A DNA stretch of 34,459 bases, taken from the NCBI GenBank assembly GCA_949541125.1, contig CATISV010000073.1, positions 1 through 34,459 on the forward strand, written 5' to 3'. Position 1 is the first letter of the stretch; every line of letters starts with the position of its first letter. Source of the stretch: Flavobacterium sp. SCGC AAA160-P02. Lineage in GTDB: Bacteria > Bacteroidota > Bacteroidia > Flavobacteriales > Flavobacteriaceae. Position numbers and translations under genes: made by a program. Shown here piece by piece: positions 10,057 through 19,616 of the stretch. Below the pieces are notes generated by a model. It was given only the letters and a program-made list of their open reading frames with translations, was not told where the DNA came from and made no database searches.

Positions 10057-11334
10057 TTAAAATGGAACTGTTAAAATCCCTGTTCTCCTTTTTACAATAA
10101 TGACTCTTAAAATATTTTCACCTGCAATTGTTATACTTGTGGCAATAGCAGCTCCTATGATTCCATAAAGTTGAATAAAAACAAAATTTAATATAATACT
10201 TACTATTAAAAAGATTGCTGAAATATAACTGAATATTTTTTCATTCCCACTCATAATTAAAATAACACCTGAACAGCCAGTGGAAATATTAATAAATTGC
10301 CCGAAACACAATATTAATAAACAATAGTAAGCTTCAGTAAACGTCTTACCCCAAAACCCAAGGATATATTCTCCAAATAGGAGAAAGAACAAAGTTGCTA
10401 AAAGACCAATAATTATTAACCAAAAAGTGACTTGTCTAACCAAACTCTTAACTTCCTCTATTTTCTTATTTGCATATAAGGCTGCAATTTTGGGTGATAA
10501 AACAGAGTTTGTAATTTGTAGAAAGAAAGCAATAAATAAAACTAATCTTGTTGCTACAGTATAAAGTCCAACATTTTTAGAATCAGTCAACCAACCTAAC
10601 ATAATAATGTCTACGGAGGATAATAATAATGTTGTGGCAGAGACTAATAATAATGGTTTTGCCATTTTTAACATTGACTTATCTATTTCTCCAATCAAAA
10701 ATATTGGTTTGTATAGTTTCCTTACATATAATAAGGATATGACAAATGTCAATAATCTACTGATTGCATAAATTAATATTACGTTTAATAAATTAATTTT
10801 AAAGTTTAAAAAATTTATGGCTAACAGTCCGATAAAAACAAAAATTGAAGTTGAAAAATCTTTAATAAGTCTACTTTGCCAAACTTTGTTGAAGCCATTT
10901 ATAGTTGATGCAAATAATGAACTTATAGATTGAGGTATTAAAACTAAACTAGAAATAATCAACGGGGTTTTAAGTTGTTCGGATGAGAAAAAAACAGAAA
11001 TATAGTCTGCAAAGAAAAACAAAGTAAACGTTAAAAAAAGAGCTATAAATACATTAACAGTAAAAGCTGTAAAAATTGTTTGCCCAATTAAGTTGAATTC
11101 TTTCCTAGATTTATTTATAGATATTTTTTTTACTAAAACATGGTCCATACCAAACATAGTAAAAACTATAAGGATAGTTATAATTTGATTAATTAGATTG
11201 ACATCCCCTAAACCTGAAGCACCTAATTTTCTTCCTAAAAAAATACTTGTTAAAAGTCTGGCAGCAACACCCACTATTTGAACAACTATTGCTTTCGATG
11301 ATTTTAAAAAAACTTCTTTTGTATCCTTCTTCAA
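10057..11334 (-). CDS. Polysaccharide flippase, Wzx/MATE-like family
   Basis: MVGVAARLLTSIFLGRKLGASGLGDVNLINQI-type N-terminus followed by about 12 hydrophobic segments; typical oligosaccharide flippase. Confidence 0.9.
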   Translation of the reverse strand: MKKDTKEVFLKSSKAIVVQIVGVAARLLTSIFLGRKLGASGLGDVNLINQIITILIVFTMFGMDHVLVKKISINKSRKEFNLIGQTIFTAFTVNVFIALFLTFTLFFFADYISVFFSSEQLKTPLIISSLVLIPQSISSLFASTINGFNKVWQSRLIKDFSTSIFVFIGLLAINFLNFKINLLNVILIYAISRLLTFVISLLYVRKLYKPIFLIGEIDKSMLKMAKPLLLVSATTLLLSSVDIIMLGWLTDSKNVGLYTVATRLVLFIAFFLQITNSVLSPKIAALYANKKIEEVKSLVRQVTFWLIIIGLLATLFFLLFGEYILGFWGKTFTEAYYCLLILCFGQFINISTGCSGVILIMSGNEKIFSYISAIFLIVSIILNFVFIQLYGIIGAAIATSITIAGENILRVIIVKRRTGILTVPF

Positions 11335-11359
11335 AATAGCGGTCTTACTTTATGAAATT

Positions 11360-11911
11360 TTAGGGTTGCAGGTTATATTCCTTAAAGGAAGATAAACTCT
11401 CATCTTTTTCTGAAAGTTGTATTTCATTTTCATCTAGCATCCAATCTATATGTAAATCAGGATCGTTATACATAACTCCATCTTCTGCTAATTTATTATA
11501 ATAATTATCACATTTATAGGAGAAGATTGTATCGTCCTCTAGTACAGCAAAACCATGTGCAAATCCTTTAGGAATAAATAATTGTAGCTTATTTTTCTCG
11601 GACAGTATAATCGAAAAATGTTTTCCAAAAGTTGAAGAATCTTTTCTCAAATCAACCGCCACATCCAGGACACTCCCTTTAATGACCCTAACAAGTTTTG
11701 ATTGCGCAAATTTTCCTGTTTGAAAATGTAAGCCCCTTAACACTCCTCTTTGTGACATAGATTGATTATCTTGTACAAATTGAGTCTTAACTCCTGTTAA
11801 TTCTTGAAATTTTTTCTGATGAAAGCTCTCAAAAAAATAGCCTCTCTTATCATCAAAAACTTTGGGTTTTATAATGAAACATCCATCAAGTGTTGTTGTT
11901 TTTATGTTCAT
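11360..11911 (-). CDS. rfbC: dTDP-4-dehydrorhamnose 3,5-epimerase
   Basis: DGCFIIKPKVFDDKRGYFFESF, FVQDNQSMSQRGVLRGLHFQ, KLVRVIKGSVLDVAVDLRKDSSTFGKH, FIPKGFAHGFAVLEDDTIFSYKCDNYY. Confidence 0.97.
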   Translation of the reverse strand: MNIKTTTLDGCFIIKPKVFDDKRGYFFESFHQKKFQELTGVKTQFVQDNQSMSQRGVLRGLHFQTGKFAQSKLVRVIKGSVLDVAVDLRKDSSTFGKHFSIILSEKNKLQLFIPKGFAHGFAVLEDDTIFSYKCDNYYNKLAEDGVMYNDPDLHIDWMLDENEIQLSEKDESLSSFKEYNLQP

Positions 11912-12765
11912 TAGATTTCCAATAATTTTTTACCATAACCACTTTTGAGCAATGGTTTTGCTAGATCGTGTAATTGCTCCTTTGTAATAAAACCACTACT
12001 GTAAGCAGCTACTTCTATAGCCCCAATTTTTAAGCCTTGTCTTTCTTCGATAACTTGAACAAATTGAGAGGCTTGGTGCAATGAGTGAAAGGTTCCTGTA
12101 TCCAACCAGGCTGTTCCTCTATCGAGAACTCTTACCCTTAATTTTCCCATTTCTAAATATGCTTTATTTACATCTGTTATTTCTAATTCACCTCGTGCAC
12201 TTGGTTTGATATTCTTAGCAACCTCTATCACTGAGTTGTCATAAAAATAAATTCCTGGTACTGCATAATTTGATTTAGGTTCTGAAGGTTTTTCTTCTAT
12301 AGAAATGGCTTTTTCATTCTCATCAAACTCGATAACTCCATAACGTTCAGGATCATGAACATGATAGGCATATATTATCCCTCCATCAGGATTACTATTA
12401 GCTCTTAGAAGTGATGATAAACCTCCTCCATAAAAAATATTATCTCCTAAAATCAAAGCAACCTTATCCCCTCCTAAGAAAGATTCTCCAATAATAAACG
12501 CTTCCGCCAATCCATTAGGGTGCTCTTGAATAGCATACTCAAAAGAACAACCAATTTGACTCCCATCTCCCAGAAGCTTTTTAAACAACGGAGTATCACT
12601 CGGAGTTGAAATGATTAAAATTTCATGTATTCCAGCTGAAATTAATGTAGAAATTGGGTAATAAATCATAGGCTTATCATAAACTGGCATTAATTGCTTG
12701 CTTATTGATAAAGTCATTGGATGTAATCTTGTCCCGGAGCCTCCCGCTAAAATGATTCCTTTCAT
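11911..12765 (-). CDS. rfbA: Glucose-1-phosphate thymidylyltransferase
   Basis: [46 protein letters not shown]; full-length RmlA. Confidence 0.98.
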   Translation of the reverse strand: MKGIILAGGSGTRLHPMTLSISKQLMPVYDKPMIYYPISTLISAGIHEILIISTPSDTPLFKKLLGDGSQIGCSFEYAIQEHPNGLAEAFIIGESFLGGDKVALILGDNIFYGGGLSSLLRANSNPDGGIIYAYHVHDPERYGVIEFDENEKAISIEEKPSEPKSNYAVPGIYFYDNSVIEVAKNIKPSARGELEITDVNKAYLEMGKLRVRVLDRGTAWLDTGTFHSLHQASQFVQVIEERQGLKIGAIEVAAYSSGFITKEQLHDLAKPLLKSGYGKKLLEI

Positions 12766-12823
12766 TTGATTTTATTTAATTTATGATGATATGAATAACT
12801 TTCAATACTTAAATAAGTCTTTG

Positions 12824-12905
12824 TTTGAATCAGGAATTTTAAAAACACTTAATTTTTGTATTTGTTTAAATACCATTCTATTGTTTTTAAAATTCCTGAT
12901 TCAAA
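12824..12905. repeat. Perfect 24-bp inverted repeat (34-bp loop) straddling the rfbB stop codon
   Basis: Left arm TTTGAATCAGGAATTTTAAAAACA at 12824-12847 is the exact reverse complement of 12882-12905 (TGTTTTTAAAATTCCTGATTCAAA). The rfbB stop codon (TAA on -) is 12849-12851. A small nested hairpin (GTATTT-GTTT-AAATAC) lies at 12858-12873. Confidence 0.95.
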
Positions 12906-13859
12906 ATTTTCATTTGCCTGCCAAGCTAATTCATTTTCTAACTTACTGGCATCTATTGCATACCTATAGTCATGACCGGGCCGATCATTAACAAAGGAAA
13001 TCTGTTCTTTGTAAGAGATGTTTTTTGGATGGATTTGATCTAAAATTTCACATATTTTGTTTGCTATGTATAAATTGTTTCGCTCATTCTTTCCCCCTAT
13101 ATTATAAGTTTCTCCGTTTTTTCCGTTATTAAAGACTAGCTCAATGCCTTTACAATGATCTTCTACATACAACCAGTCTCTAATATTTTGTCCATCACCA
13201 TAAATGGGGATATTATCGCCACAAAGTGCTTTTCTAATAATGGTTGGAATTAATTTTTCATCGTGTTGTTTAGGGCCATAATTGTTTGAACAATTGGTCG
13301 TAACAACATTCAATCCATAGGTATGAAAATAACTTCTAACCATAAAATCTGATGATGCTTTTGATGCACTATAAGGACTGTTGGGCGCATACGGTGTTTT
13401 TTCTGTAAAAAGCCCTGTTTCTCCAAGTGTCCCATACACCTCATCGGTTGACACATGTAAAAATCGAGAATTTTCATGCGATGGTTTAATCGAATTTGGC
13501 TCAAGCATCCAGTGGGTTTTTGCTACATTTAACAAGGTAAAAGTTCCAAAAACATTGGTTTTAATAAAAGCATCTGGGTTTGTGATTGATTTATCCACAT
13601 GTGATTCTGCTGCAAAATGAATGACCCCATCAAAATTGTATTTTTCAAAAAGTGATGTTACCAGCTCTTCATCACAAATATCCCCCTTAACAAAAGAATA
13701 TCTTTCGTTATTCTGGCATTCTAATAAATTCTCTAGATTACCAGCATAGGTTAGTAAATCTAGGTTAACTATTTTGACATCTGAATTATTTTGCAAAAGA
13801 TTTATAATGAAATTAGAGCCAATAAATCCAGCACCTCCAGTGACTAAAATCCGTTTCAT
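12849..13859 (-). CDS. rfbB: dTDP-glucose 4,6-dehydratase
   Basis: MKRILVTGGAGFIGSNFIINLL, HFAAESHVDKSITNPDAFI, STDEVYG, YSASKASSDFMVRSYFHTYGL, RPGHDYRYAID; C-terminus FESGILKTIEWYLNKYKN. Confidence 0.98.
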   Translation of the reverse strand: MKRILVTGGAGFIGSNFIINLLQNNSDVKIVNLDLLTYAGNLENLLECQNNERYSFVKGDICDEELVTSLFEKYNFDGVIHFAAESHVDKSITNPDAFIKTNVFGTFTLLNVAKTHWMLEPNSIKPSHENSRFLHVSTDEVYGTLGETGLFTEKTPYAPNSPYSASKASSDFMVRSYFHTYGLNVVTTNCSNNYGPKQHDEKLIPTIIRKALCGDNIPIYGDGQNIRDWLYVEDHCKGIELVFNNGKNGETYNIGGKNERNNLYIANKICEILDQIHPKNISYKEQISFVNDRPGHDYRYAIDASKLENELAWQANENFESGILKTIEWYLNKYKN

Positions 13860-14900
13860 TTATTCTTTTTTATAATTCGTCAAATATGTATTTAATTCCA
13901 ATAAAAGAATACAAAACAATGTCAACATAATTGAAATCCCTGCTAAAATAAATACATAATTCTTTTGAATTCCTTTTACTTCAGATCCAATGGATTGAAA
14001 TTTTGAAATGATATTAATAACATCGGATTTTTCAGCGATTTTTTCATATGTCTCATTTAAGTCATAAATAATTCTTCTATCAATTTCAAATAATTCATTT
14101 TCTTTTGCTGTTTCATTATTTCCTCCAAGGTCAATATTTGTCCCATTTGAACTATTTTTAGCCCCTTCTATTAGTGCCCTCATATAAACACTGCGCAATG
14201 AGTCTACTTCATTAAAACTAACTCTTAAGATTGAATCCCTTGTAGAAAGATTTTCTTTTGTCAATATTTTTATTCTTTCGAAATAGTGGTTTTTTTCTAC
14301 AGATTCAATAATCGCATCTTCTAAATCACTAAAAACATCACTTTGAGTTGCCTCTACCTCAATGTTGTGATTTAAATAGTCGAAATCAGTAAAGCTATTT
14401 TCAAATTCTTGAAAATCATAACTTTTTACCGTTAAGGTATCCGCATCTAATATAAATTCGTCATAAGCATTTATAATGTCATTTTTATTGATTATCGGTG
14501 TAATATTAAACTTTTTTAAAGAAGATGCTTTTGTAGTATCTATATTGAAAGTTAATGCTAATTGATCAAGCTTTTCTTGTTTTATAAGATTGTTATAATA
14601 AGCAATGTTCTTATAAAGTTGTTGTGTACTTTCAAAATTAGGTTGAACTATTAAATTGGATGCATATTTATTTTCTTTATAATTTTCCATAATGACTCCT
14701 ATAGATCCACCAATTAAAGCTGCTATTATAAACTTTTTTAAATGAACTCTTAAGAAAATTAAAATTAGAATGAATCTATGAAAAATTCCTATACATACAG
14801 TTCCAATAAAATTGAAGAATTTTTTAAATCCTTTCCCAATAATTACAAATAAAGATCCTAAGTCTACTTCTTCTTCGTTGTTATTTTGATTTCTTGACAT
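13860..14900 (-). CDS. Wzz-like chain-length determinant / polysaccharide co-polymerase family protein
   Basis: Cytoplasmic N-terminus, TM at about residues 40-70, long periplasmic helical region, C-terminal TM (NYVFILAGISIMLTLFCILLLEL); position directly upstream of rfbB in the O-antigen-like locus. Confidence 0.65.
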   Translation of the reverse strand: MSRNQNNNEEEVDLGSLFVIIGKGFKKFFNFIGTVCIGIFHRFILILIFLRVHLKKFIIAALIGGSIGVIMENYKENKYASNLIVQPNFESTQQLYKNIAYYNNLIKQEKLDQLALTFNIDTTKASSLKKFNITPIINKNDIINAYDEFILDADTLTVKSYDFQEFENSFTDFDYLNHNIEVEATQSDVFSDLEDAIIESVEKNHYFERIKILTKENLSTRDSILRVSFNEVDSLRSVYMRALIEGAKNSSNGTNIDLGGNNETAKENELFEIDRRIIYDLNETYEKIAEKSDVINIISKFQSIGSEVKGIQKNYVFILAGISIMLTLFCILLLELNTYLTNYKKE

Positions 14901-14933
14901 GATATAAGTTTTATTAAAAAATATTTTTATTTG

Positions 14934-16613
14934 TTAAAAAATTTGCTCTAGTATTTTGCGTGTGATCGCATACGTTGGGGTCACTCCAGACATACCTAGT
15001 CCACCTGACGCCAGGGTAGCTCCTGTTTCTAATGGATTATCAGAAGCATAATAAGCATAACGCACTTTAACATCTTCTGAGATATTACCACGTATTTTAG
15101 AGGCTGATTGAATTGCTTTTTGATAATGAGCTCCTTCCATTTCTAGACCAATGACATTCCATGTGGAATCATGAAAGAATTTTAAAAGGTCCTTATTTTG
15201 TAAAGAAGTTCCTAAAACTGAGACCATTGTTCCATCAAAAGATGTGACTCCAAAACCTTGAAGATCTTCTTTAGATAATTCATTAATAAAAGGGTAATTA
15301 TCTGCTGTACCTTCAAAAATATGAGCAGAAGGAATCATGATATCACCTTTTCCACCCTCTAAAATTCCTGCTTTCCCCATTATTGATATGGAGGTAACAT
15401 TTAAATGAATGGTCTGTTCATTTTCATTATAGGGTTTCAATAATTCATCCATGGTCTCATAGGCTTGCTCACCGAAAGCATAATCCATTACTATAATTAC
15501 AGGTTCTTCTCCTTTAGAATTTACTTTCTTAAATTGAGTTTTATCTAGATCTAGCTTCTGAGTATCAATAATTTGAACATTGATATTGGTTCCTGATGTG
15601 TCTTTTATGAAGGTTAGCCCATTTTTTGAGGCATATTCTTTAACTTTTTTCTGGAGCGGCTTACTATCTTCATTACTTAACAACTCATACAAGTCGAATC
15701 CTTCTTTTCCTTTTGCAACGACAGGCAAAGCACTTGTCGCATATATCGTGTTTAAAACACCATGCATATTAGCGCTAATAATATGTATCGGTCTTTGTAA
15801 AAGACCTTTTTGTTTTAGCTCTTTTTTTATATTGTTAGCCCATATTTCTCCATAAATATGATGACCAATACTGTCTCTTAGTACAGAACTAAAATTTATA
15901 GTTCTCTTGTTTTGATGACAGGTTTCATTGATCGCTAGTTTTCCCAACCAATAGATAATCTGAAAGAAACGATCTGGATTTTCAGATGAAGAAAACGCAG
16001 TATATGCTGAGACAACTTCTTCGTAGGTTCTCCCTAATATATTTGCCAAGTGAACATTGATAATTTCTCGTTGTTTATCGGAAAGAGTTTTCTGATGAAG
16101 AACAACATCTTCTAGGTTTGTCCACTCTCTAGTAACACTTTCATCTAAATTTAATAATACTCGCTCTTTAATTTTATGAGACTCTATAAATAGAAAAGTG
16201 AGATGAGTTAAAATATCATAGATTTCAGATCTTCCTCTAGTAATTTCTATATTCATTTGATCTTTGTCTATTCGATAACAATTTCTTCTTCTCTTTAGAG
16301 GAATAATTACTTTAAAATGAGATTTATCATAGCCTTCATCTGCAGTTAAATTGATAAATTGACATTCTTCAATTCCTTCCGGTAAGCGCTCTATTACATA
16401 TTTTAACCCATTTAATTCCACCCGCTCTTCTGCAATAGAGCCGTAAATTTCAGGTCTAAGTAGTAATAGTGATTTCCTCAAGGTTTCTCCAGAGACTCCC
16501 ATTGGCTTGTAAAAACCCCTGCTAAACAAATGGCGCATAGAAATGTATAACCTTTCTATCGCATTCGTAGATTCTTGTGCTCTTGTTCTTTCCCGATGTT
16601 TTGTTTGCAACAT
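14934..16613 (-). CDS. DUF6909-type protein with nucleoside phosphorylase/AMP nucleosidase-like C-terminal half
   Basis: 559 aa ORF; C-terminal VIIVMDYAFGEQAYETMDELL, GKGDIMIPSAHIFEGT, NVIGLEMEGAHYQKAI resembles nucleoside phosphorylase signatures. Family name is from memory, not a search. Confidence 0.6.
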   Translation of the reverse strand: MLQTKHRERTRAQESTNAIERLYISMRHLFSRGFYKPMGVSGETLRKSLLLLRPEIYGSIAEERVELNGLKYVIERLPEGIEECQFINLTADEGYDKSHFKVIIPLKRRRNCYRIDKDQMNIEITRGRSEIYDILTHLTFLFIESHKIKERVLLNLDESVTREWTNLEDVVLHQKTLSDKQREIINVHLANILGRTYEEVVSAYTAFSSSENPDRFFQIIYWLGKLAINETCHQNKRTINFSSVLRDSIGHHIYGEIWANNIKKELKQKGLLQRPIHIISANMHGVLNTIYATSALPVVAKGKEGFDLYELLSNEDSKPLQKKVKEYASKNGLTFIKDTSGTNINVQIIDTQKLDLDKTQFKKVNSKGEEPVIIVMDYAFGEQAYETMDELLKPYNENEQTIHLNVTSISIMGKAGILEGGKGDIMIPSAHIFEGTADNYPFINELSKEDLQGFGVTSFDGTMVSVLGTSLQNKDLLKFFHDSTWNVIGLEMEGAHYQKAIQSASKIRGNISEDVKVRYAYYASDNPLETGATLASGGLGMSGVTPTYAITRKILEQIF

Positions 16614-16627
16614 AGTATTTTAGGCCT

Positions 16628-16635
16628 CAAAGATA
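16628..16635 (-). promoter_or_regulatory. Putative -7 element (TATCTTTG on - strand) upstream of the DUF6909 gene
   Basis: CAAAGATA on + = TATCTTTG on -, matching TAnnTTTG, 14 nt upstream of the ATG; no clear -33 partner seen. Confidence 0.3.
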
Positions 16636-16651
16636 AGAAATTAGAAAAAGG

Positions 16652-18289
16652 CTAAGTGCTTTTTAAAATCTTAGTATATTGACTTTTATTTTTTAGAATT
16701 TTCACTGCTTTTAAAATAACCTTGTCTTTTTTTAGCTTGTTATGATAAGCTCCTTCCAAATAATAGTATCTTTTTAAAATTTCATCTCTAATTAAATCCG
16801 ATAAATATTCTTGGTTCTCTCTAAGGTCTAAAATTTTTTGTTGATTTAATTTATTCATTATTTGTTGGTGTTCTTTCGAAAAAGAATTGTGATCCTTTGT
16901 TGAATTAAAAGCTTCTATGAACATCCTCTCTTGATTTGTTTTAAAAATAGTATCTGATTTAGCAATATATTCTAAGAAATTTGTAAACCCTAATTTTGAA
17001 AATGAATAATCAGTCGCTGAATTAATTGTTGGGTATTTATAGACATAATCTGTAATATAGTTAAAAATAGCTCTTGATTGAATCAGTTTATTTGTAGTTG
17101 CATTTCTTTCAGAGTATCCAACTAGTACATCAGGTAAAATCCCTCCACCATCATATACTATTCTTCCATTTTTTGTTTTGAAAGAGGTCACGGGTCCATC
17201 GGAAAACTTCGGGACAACCCCTTTCTCATCTCTGTTAGAATAATCTAGCTCTTGGATACACCTTCCACTTGGTGTATAATATTTTGATATGGTGAGTTTT
17301 AAATGTGTACCATAAGTTAGTTGTCTGTATTTTTGTACTAATCCTTTTCCAAAAGAACGCTCTCCTACGATGACAGCTCTATCAAAATCTTGCAAAGCAC
17401 CTGCTACTATTTCGGAAGCTGAGGCCGATTTTTCGTTAAGTAAGACAGTTAACGGAATTTCTAAATCTAAGGGAGTATTTGACGCTTTATATATGGTACT
17501 CCACTTTTTAACCTTTGCTTTTGTAAATGCAATTGTACTTCCTTTAGGCAAGAAGAAATTCGCGATATTAATGGCTTCTGTCAAAGAGCCTCCTGGATTA
17601 CTTCTTAGATCAAAAACTAAGTTTTTCATTCCTCTATCTTTTAATGCTTTCAATGCTTTTTTAACTTCGGATGATGCTTTTTGATTAAATTTAGTCAAGA
17701 CAATATACCCAGTTTCATGATCTATCAAATCGAAAAAAGGAACAGGATTTAAAACAACTTTTTCTGTAACTACTCTAATTTTTTTAATGTTTCCTTGCCT
17801 TAAAATCTCTAAATCAATGGATTTGTTGGGAGCTCCTTTTAGCATTTCTGACATTTGATCCCTATTCATATTTTCTAGGGATTGATCTCCTATTTTGGTA
17901 ATAATATCTCCTGCCTTTAACTTTTTTCTATCCGCTTCATACCCTTTGTAAATTTCATTCAAGATGATTCCCTTTGTATCATAAAAAACAGAAACACCAA
18001 TTCCCGCATACTCTCCTTCTCTTCTAATTTTTTCTTTCTCAACTTCTTGCTCATCATAATAATTTGTATAAGGGTCCAGATCTTTAAGTGTATTTTTAAT
18101 GGCTTTGTTGGTAAATTCGGCGGGATTAATTTCGTTTACATAATATAAATTTAACTCTTTAAATAATGTTGTATAAATTTCTATTTGCTTCGCAACTTCA
18201 AAAAAACTTGACTTAAAAGAAAATATAAGGGGGATAATTCCAAGGACTAGAATCGTTATTACATATCTTTTTATTTTAGAACCAACCAT
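16652..18289 (-). CDS. S41 family C-terminal processing peptidase with PDZ domain
   Basis: EGEYAGIGVSVFYDTKGIILNEI PDZ-like segment; VFDLRSNPGGSLTEAINIANFFLP; LLNEKSASASEIVAGALQDFDRAVIVGERSFGKGLVQ catalytic Ser/Lys region. Confidence 0.95.
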   Translation of the reverse strand: MVGSKIKRYVITILVLGIIPLIFSFKSSFFEVAKQIEIYTTLFKELNLYYVNEINPAEFTNKAIKNTLKDLDPYTNYYDEQEVEKEKIRREGEYAGIGVSVFYDTKGIILNEIYKGYEADRKKLKAGDIITKIGDQSLENMNRDQMSEMLKGAPNKSIDLEILRQGNIKKIRVVTEKVVLNPVPFFDLIDHETGYIVLTKFNQKASSEVKKALKALKDRGMKNLVFDLRSNPGGSLTEAINIANFFLPKGSTIAFTKAKVKKWSTIYKASNTPLDLEIPLTVLLNEKSASASEIVAGALQDFDRAVIVGERSFGKGLVQKYRQLTYGTHLKLTISKYYTPSGRCIQELDYSNRDEKGVVPKFSDGPVTSFKTKNGRIVYDGGGILPDVLVGYSERNATTNKLIQSRAIFNYITDYVYKYPTINSATDYSFSKLGFTNFLEYIAKSDTIFKTNQERMFIEAFNSTKDHNSFSKEHQQIMNKLNQQKILDLRENQEYLSDLIRDEILKRYYYLEGAYHNKLKKDKVILKAVKILKNKSQYTKILKST

Positions 18290-18294
18290 ATTTT

Positions 18295-18663
18295 TTATTT
18301 TCTTTCTTTTAATAACGTTAAAACTTCTCGAATCTTTTCTTGAATATCAAATAAAATAGGTTCTGTTTTTCCGATATAAGTTATCATAAAAATACAGGAT
18401 AAACTAGAGGTGTTAAAAACTGTTTTTCTCTCCAAACGATATGCCTCTCTTAGCAATCTTTTTATTCTATTTCGATCAACAGCTTTTTTAAAATTTCTTT
18501 TTGGAACAGAAAAAGATACTTTATTAGACTGCGCAGGAAGAGACTCTATTGTTAGGTAAATCAATTTAAGTGGAAATTTTCTAATCGTTTTTCCCTCCTC
18601 AAAAAGTTTTTCTATCAGTTTTCTACTTTTTAACCTTTCTTTTTTTTCTAATGTAAATTTCAT
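18295..18663 (-). CDS. rnpA: Ribonuclease P protein component
   Basis: EKKERLKSRKLIEKLFEEGKTIRKFPLKLIY; FSVPKRNFKKAVDRNRIKRLLREAYRL signature. Confidence 0.97.
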   Translation of the reverse strand: MKFTLEKKERLKSRKLIEKLFEEGKTIRKFPLKLIYLTIESLPAQSNKVSFSVPKRNFKKAVDRNRIKRLLREAYRLERKTVFNTSSLSCIFMITYIGKTEPILFDIQEKIREVLTLLKERK

Positions 18664-18734
18664 TATTACAAACTTACTGAAAACGGTTTCTTAAAAGGAA
18701 TATCTTAGGAATTATTTATCCTTAAAATACTTGC

Positions 18735-19616
18735 TTAGGAAAACATTCTTCTCATTGGTCTTGTTAAACAAGTTGGCCCTCCTCCTCCTTTTAGACTAAT
18801 TTCATTTCCTTTGTAAGCAACAACATGACAACCTGATTCTTCGAGTAATTTTTGAGTTTTTGGATTTCCCTTTATCATCAAGCAATCTCTAGGTGCAACA
18901 GCTAAAACATTACATCCCAAAGAATCAAATTCTTCTTTGGGAACTTCTATCAATTGAAACCCCCTATCTACTAATTCATTTCTAAACTTTATTGGCATTA
19001 AAGGAGAATATACGACAGCTAAATCTTTATCGATTGGACTTAAAATTGACATCAAATGAAAAACATCTTCTTTCCCTTTATAATGGGGTAGTTCTACAAT
19101 AAGTACCTCCACTCCTTTTGGTGTCAATAACGCTTTTAATTGACGAATCCCCTCCTCGTTCGTTCTGTACGAATGCCCAACAGCTAATGTTTTATTATCT
19201 AGCCAAGCAACATCACCACCTTCAAGGGTTCCGGGAGATTTAATTTCTCCCAATACCTTGATATTATTTCTTTGATATATTTCTAATTGTGCCATTGGTT
19301 CATTTATTCTTCCTTTTTTACCCATATTGCAAATGATGATTCCAAAATCTGTGGCAATAGAAGCATCTCTACAATACATTGAATCTATTAGTACTTTTTC
19401 ATTTGAAGGAAAAAAACATGTTTGAATATTTTTACCTGTAAAGAACGAATTAAAAATCTCATACTCTTGTAATGCTTTCTCATAATTTGGTTTTGAAAGA
19501 TACTTTAGAGCCTTCCATTGATTTGCCAAATACTTTTCTGACTGAAATGAATTCTTAGCAGTTTTTAAGTAAACAGATTCTAAAGTCAAATATTCTGAAT
19601 GATAGGTTTCTTTCAT
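18735..19616 (-). CDS. Dimethylarginine dimethylaminohydrolase / arginine deiminase-related hydrolase
   Basis: Guanidino-modifying enzyme signatures: RDASIATDFGIIICNMG, GTLEGGDVAWLDNKTLAVGHSYRTNEEGI, DVFHLMSILSPID, C-terminal LKGGGGPTCLTRPMRR with the putative catalytic Cys. Confidence 0.85.
   Translation of the reverse strand: MKETYHSEYLTLESVYLKTAKNSFQSEKYLANQWKALKYLSKPNYEKALQEYEIFNSFFTGKNIQTCFFPSNEKVLIDSMYCRDASIATDFGIIICNMGKKGRINEPMAQLEIYQRNNIKVLGEIKSPGTLEGGDVAWLDNKTLAVGHSYRTNEEGIRQLKALLTPKGVEVLIVELPHYKGKEDVFHLMSILSPIDKDLAVVYSPLMPIKFRNELVDRGFQLIEVPKEEFDSLGCNVLAVAPRDCLMIKGNPKTQKLLEESGCHVVAYKGNEISLKGGGGPTCLTRPMRRMFS

Noticed and set aside
12791-12991. 66-aa + strand ORF containing FESGILKTL
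   Set aside because: The peptide similarity to the RfbB C-terminus is produced by the inverted repeat; the ORF is antisense to rfbB and has no independent support.
13310-13620. 64-aa (-) and 79-aa (+) ORFs inside rfbB
   Set aside because: Fully contained in confident rfbB in other frames; frame shadows.
15580-17684. + strand ORFs at 15580-15855 and 17370-17684
   Set aside because: Antisense to the confident DUF6909-like and S41 peptidase CDSs; no signal of their own.
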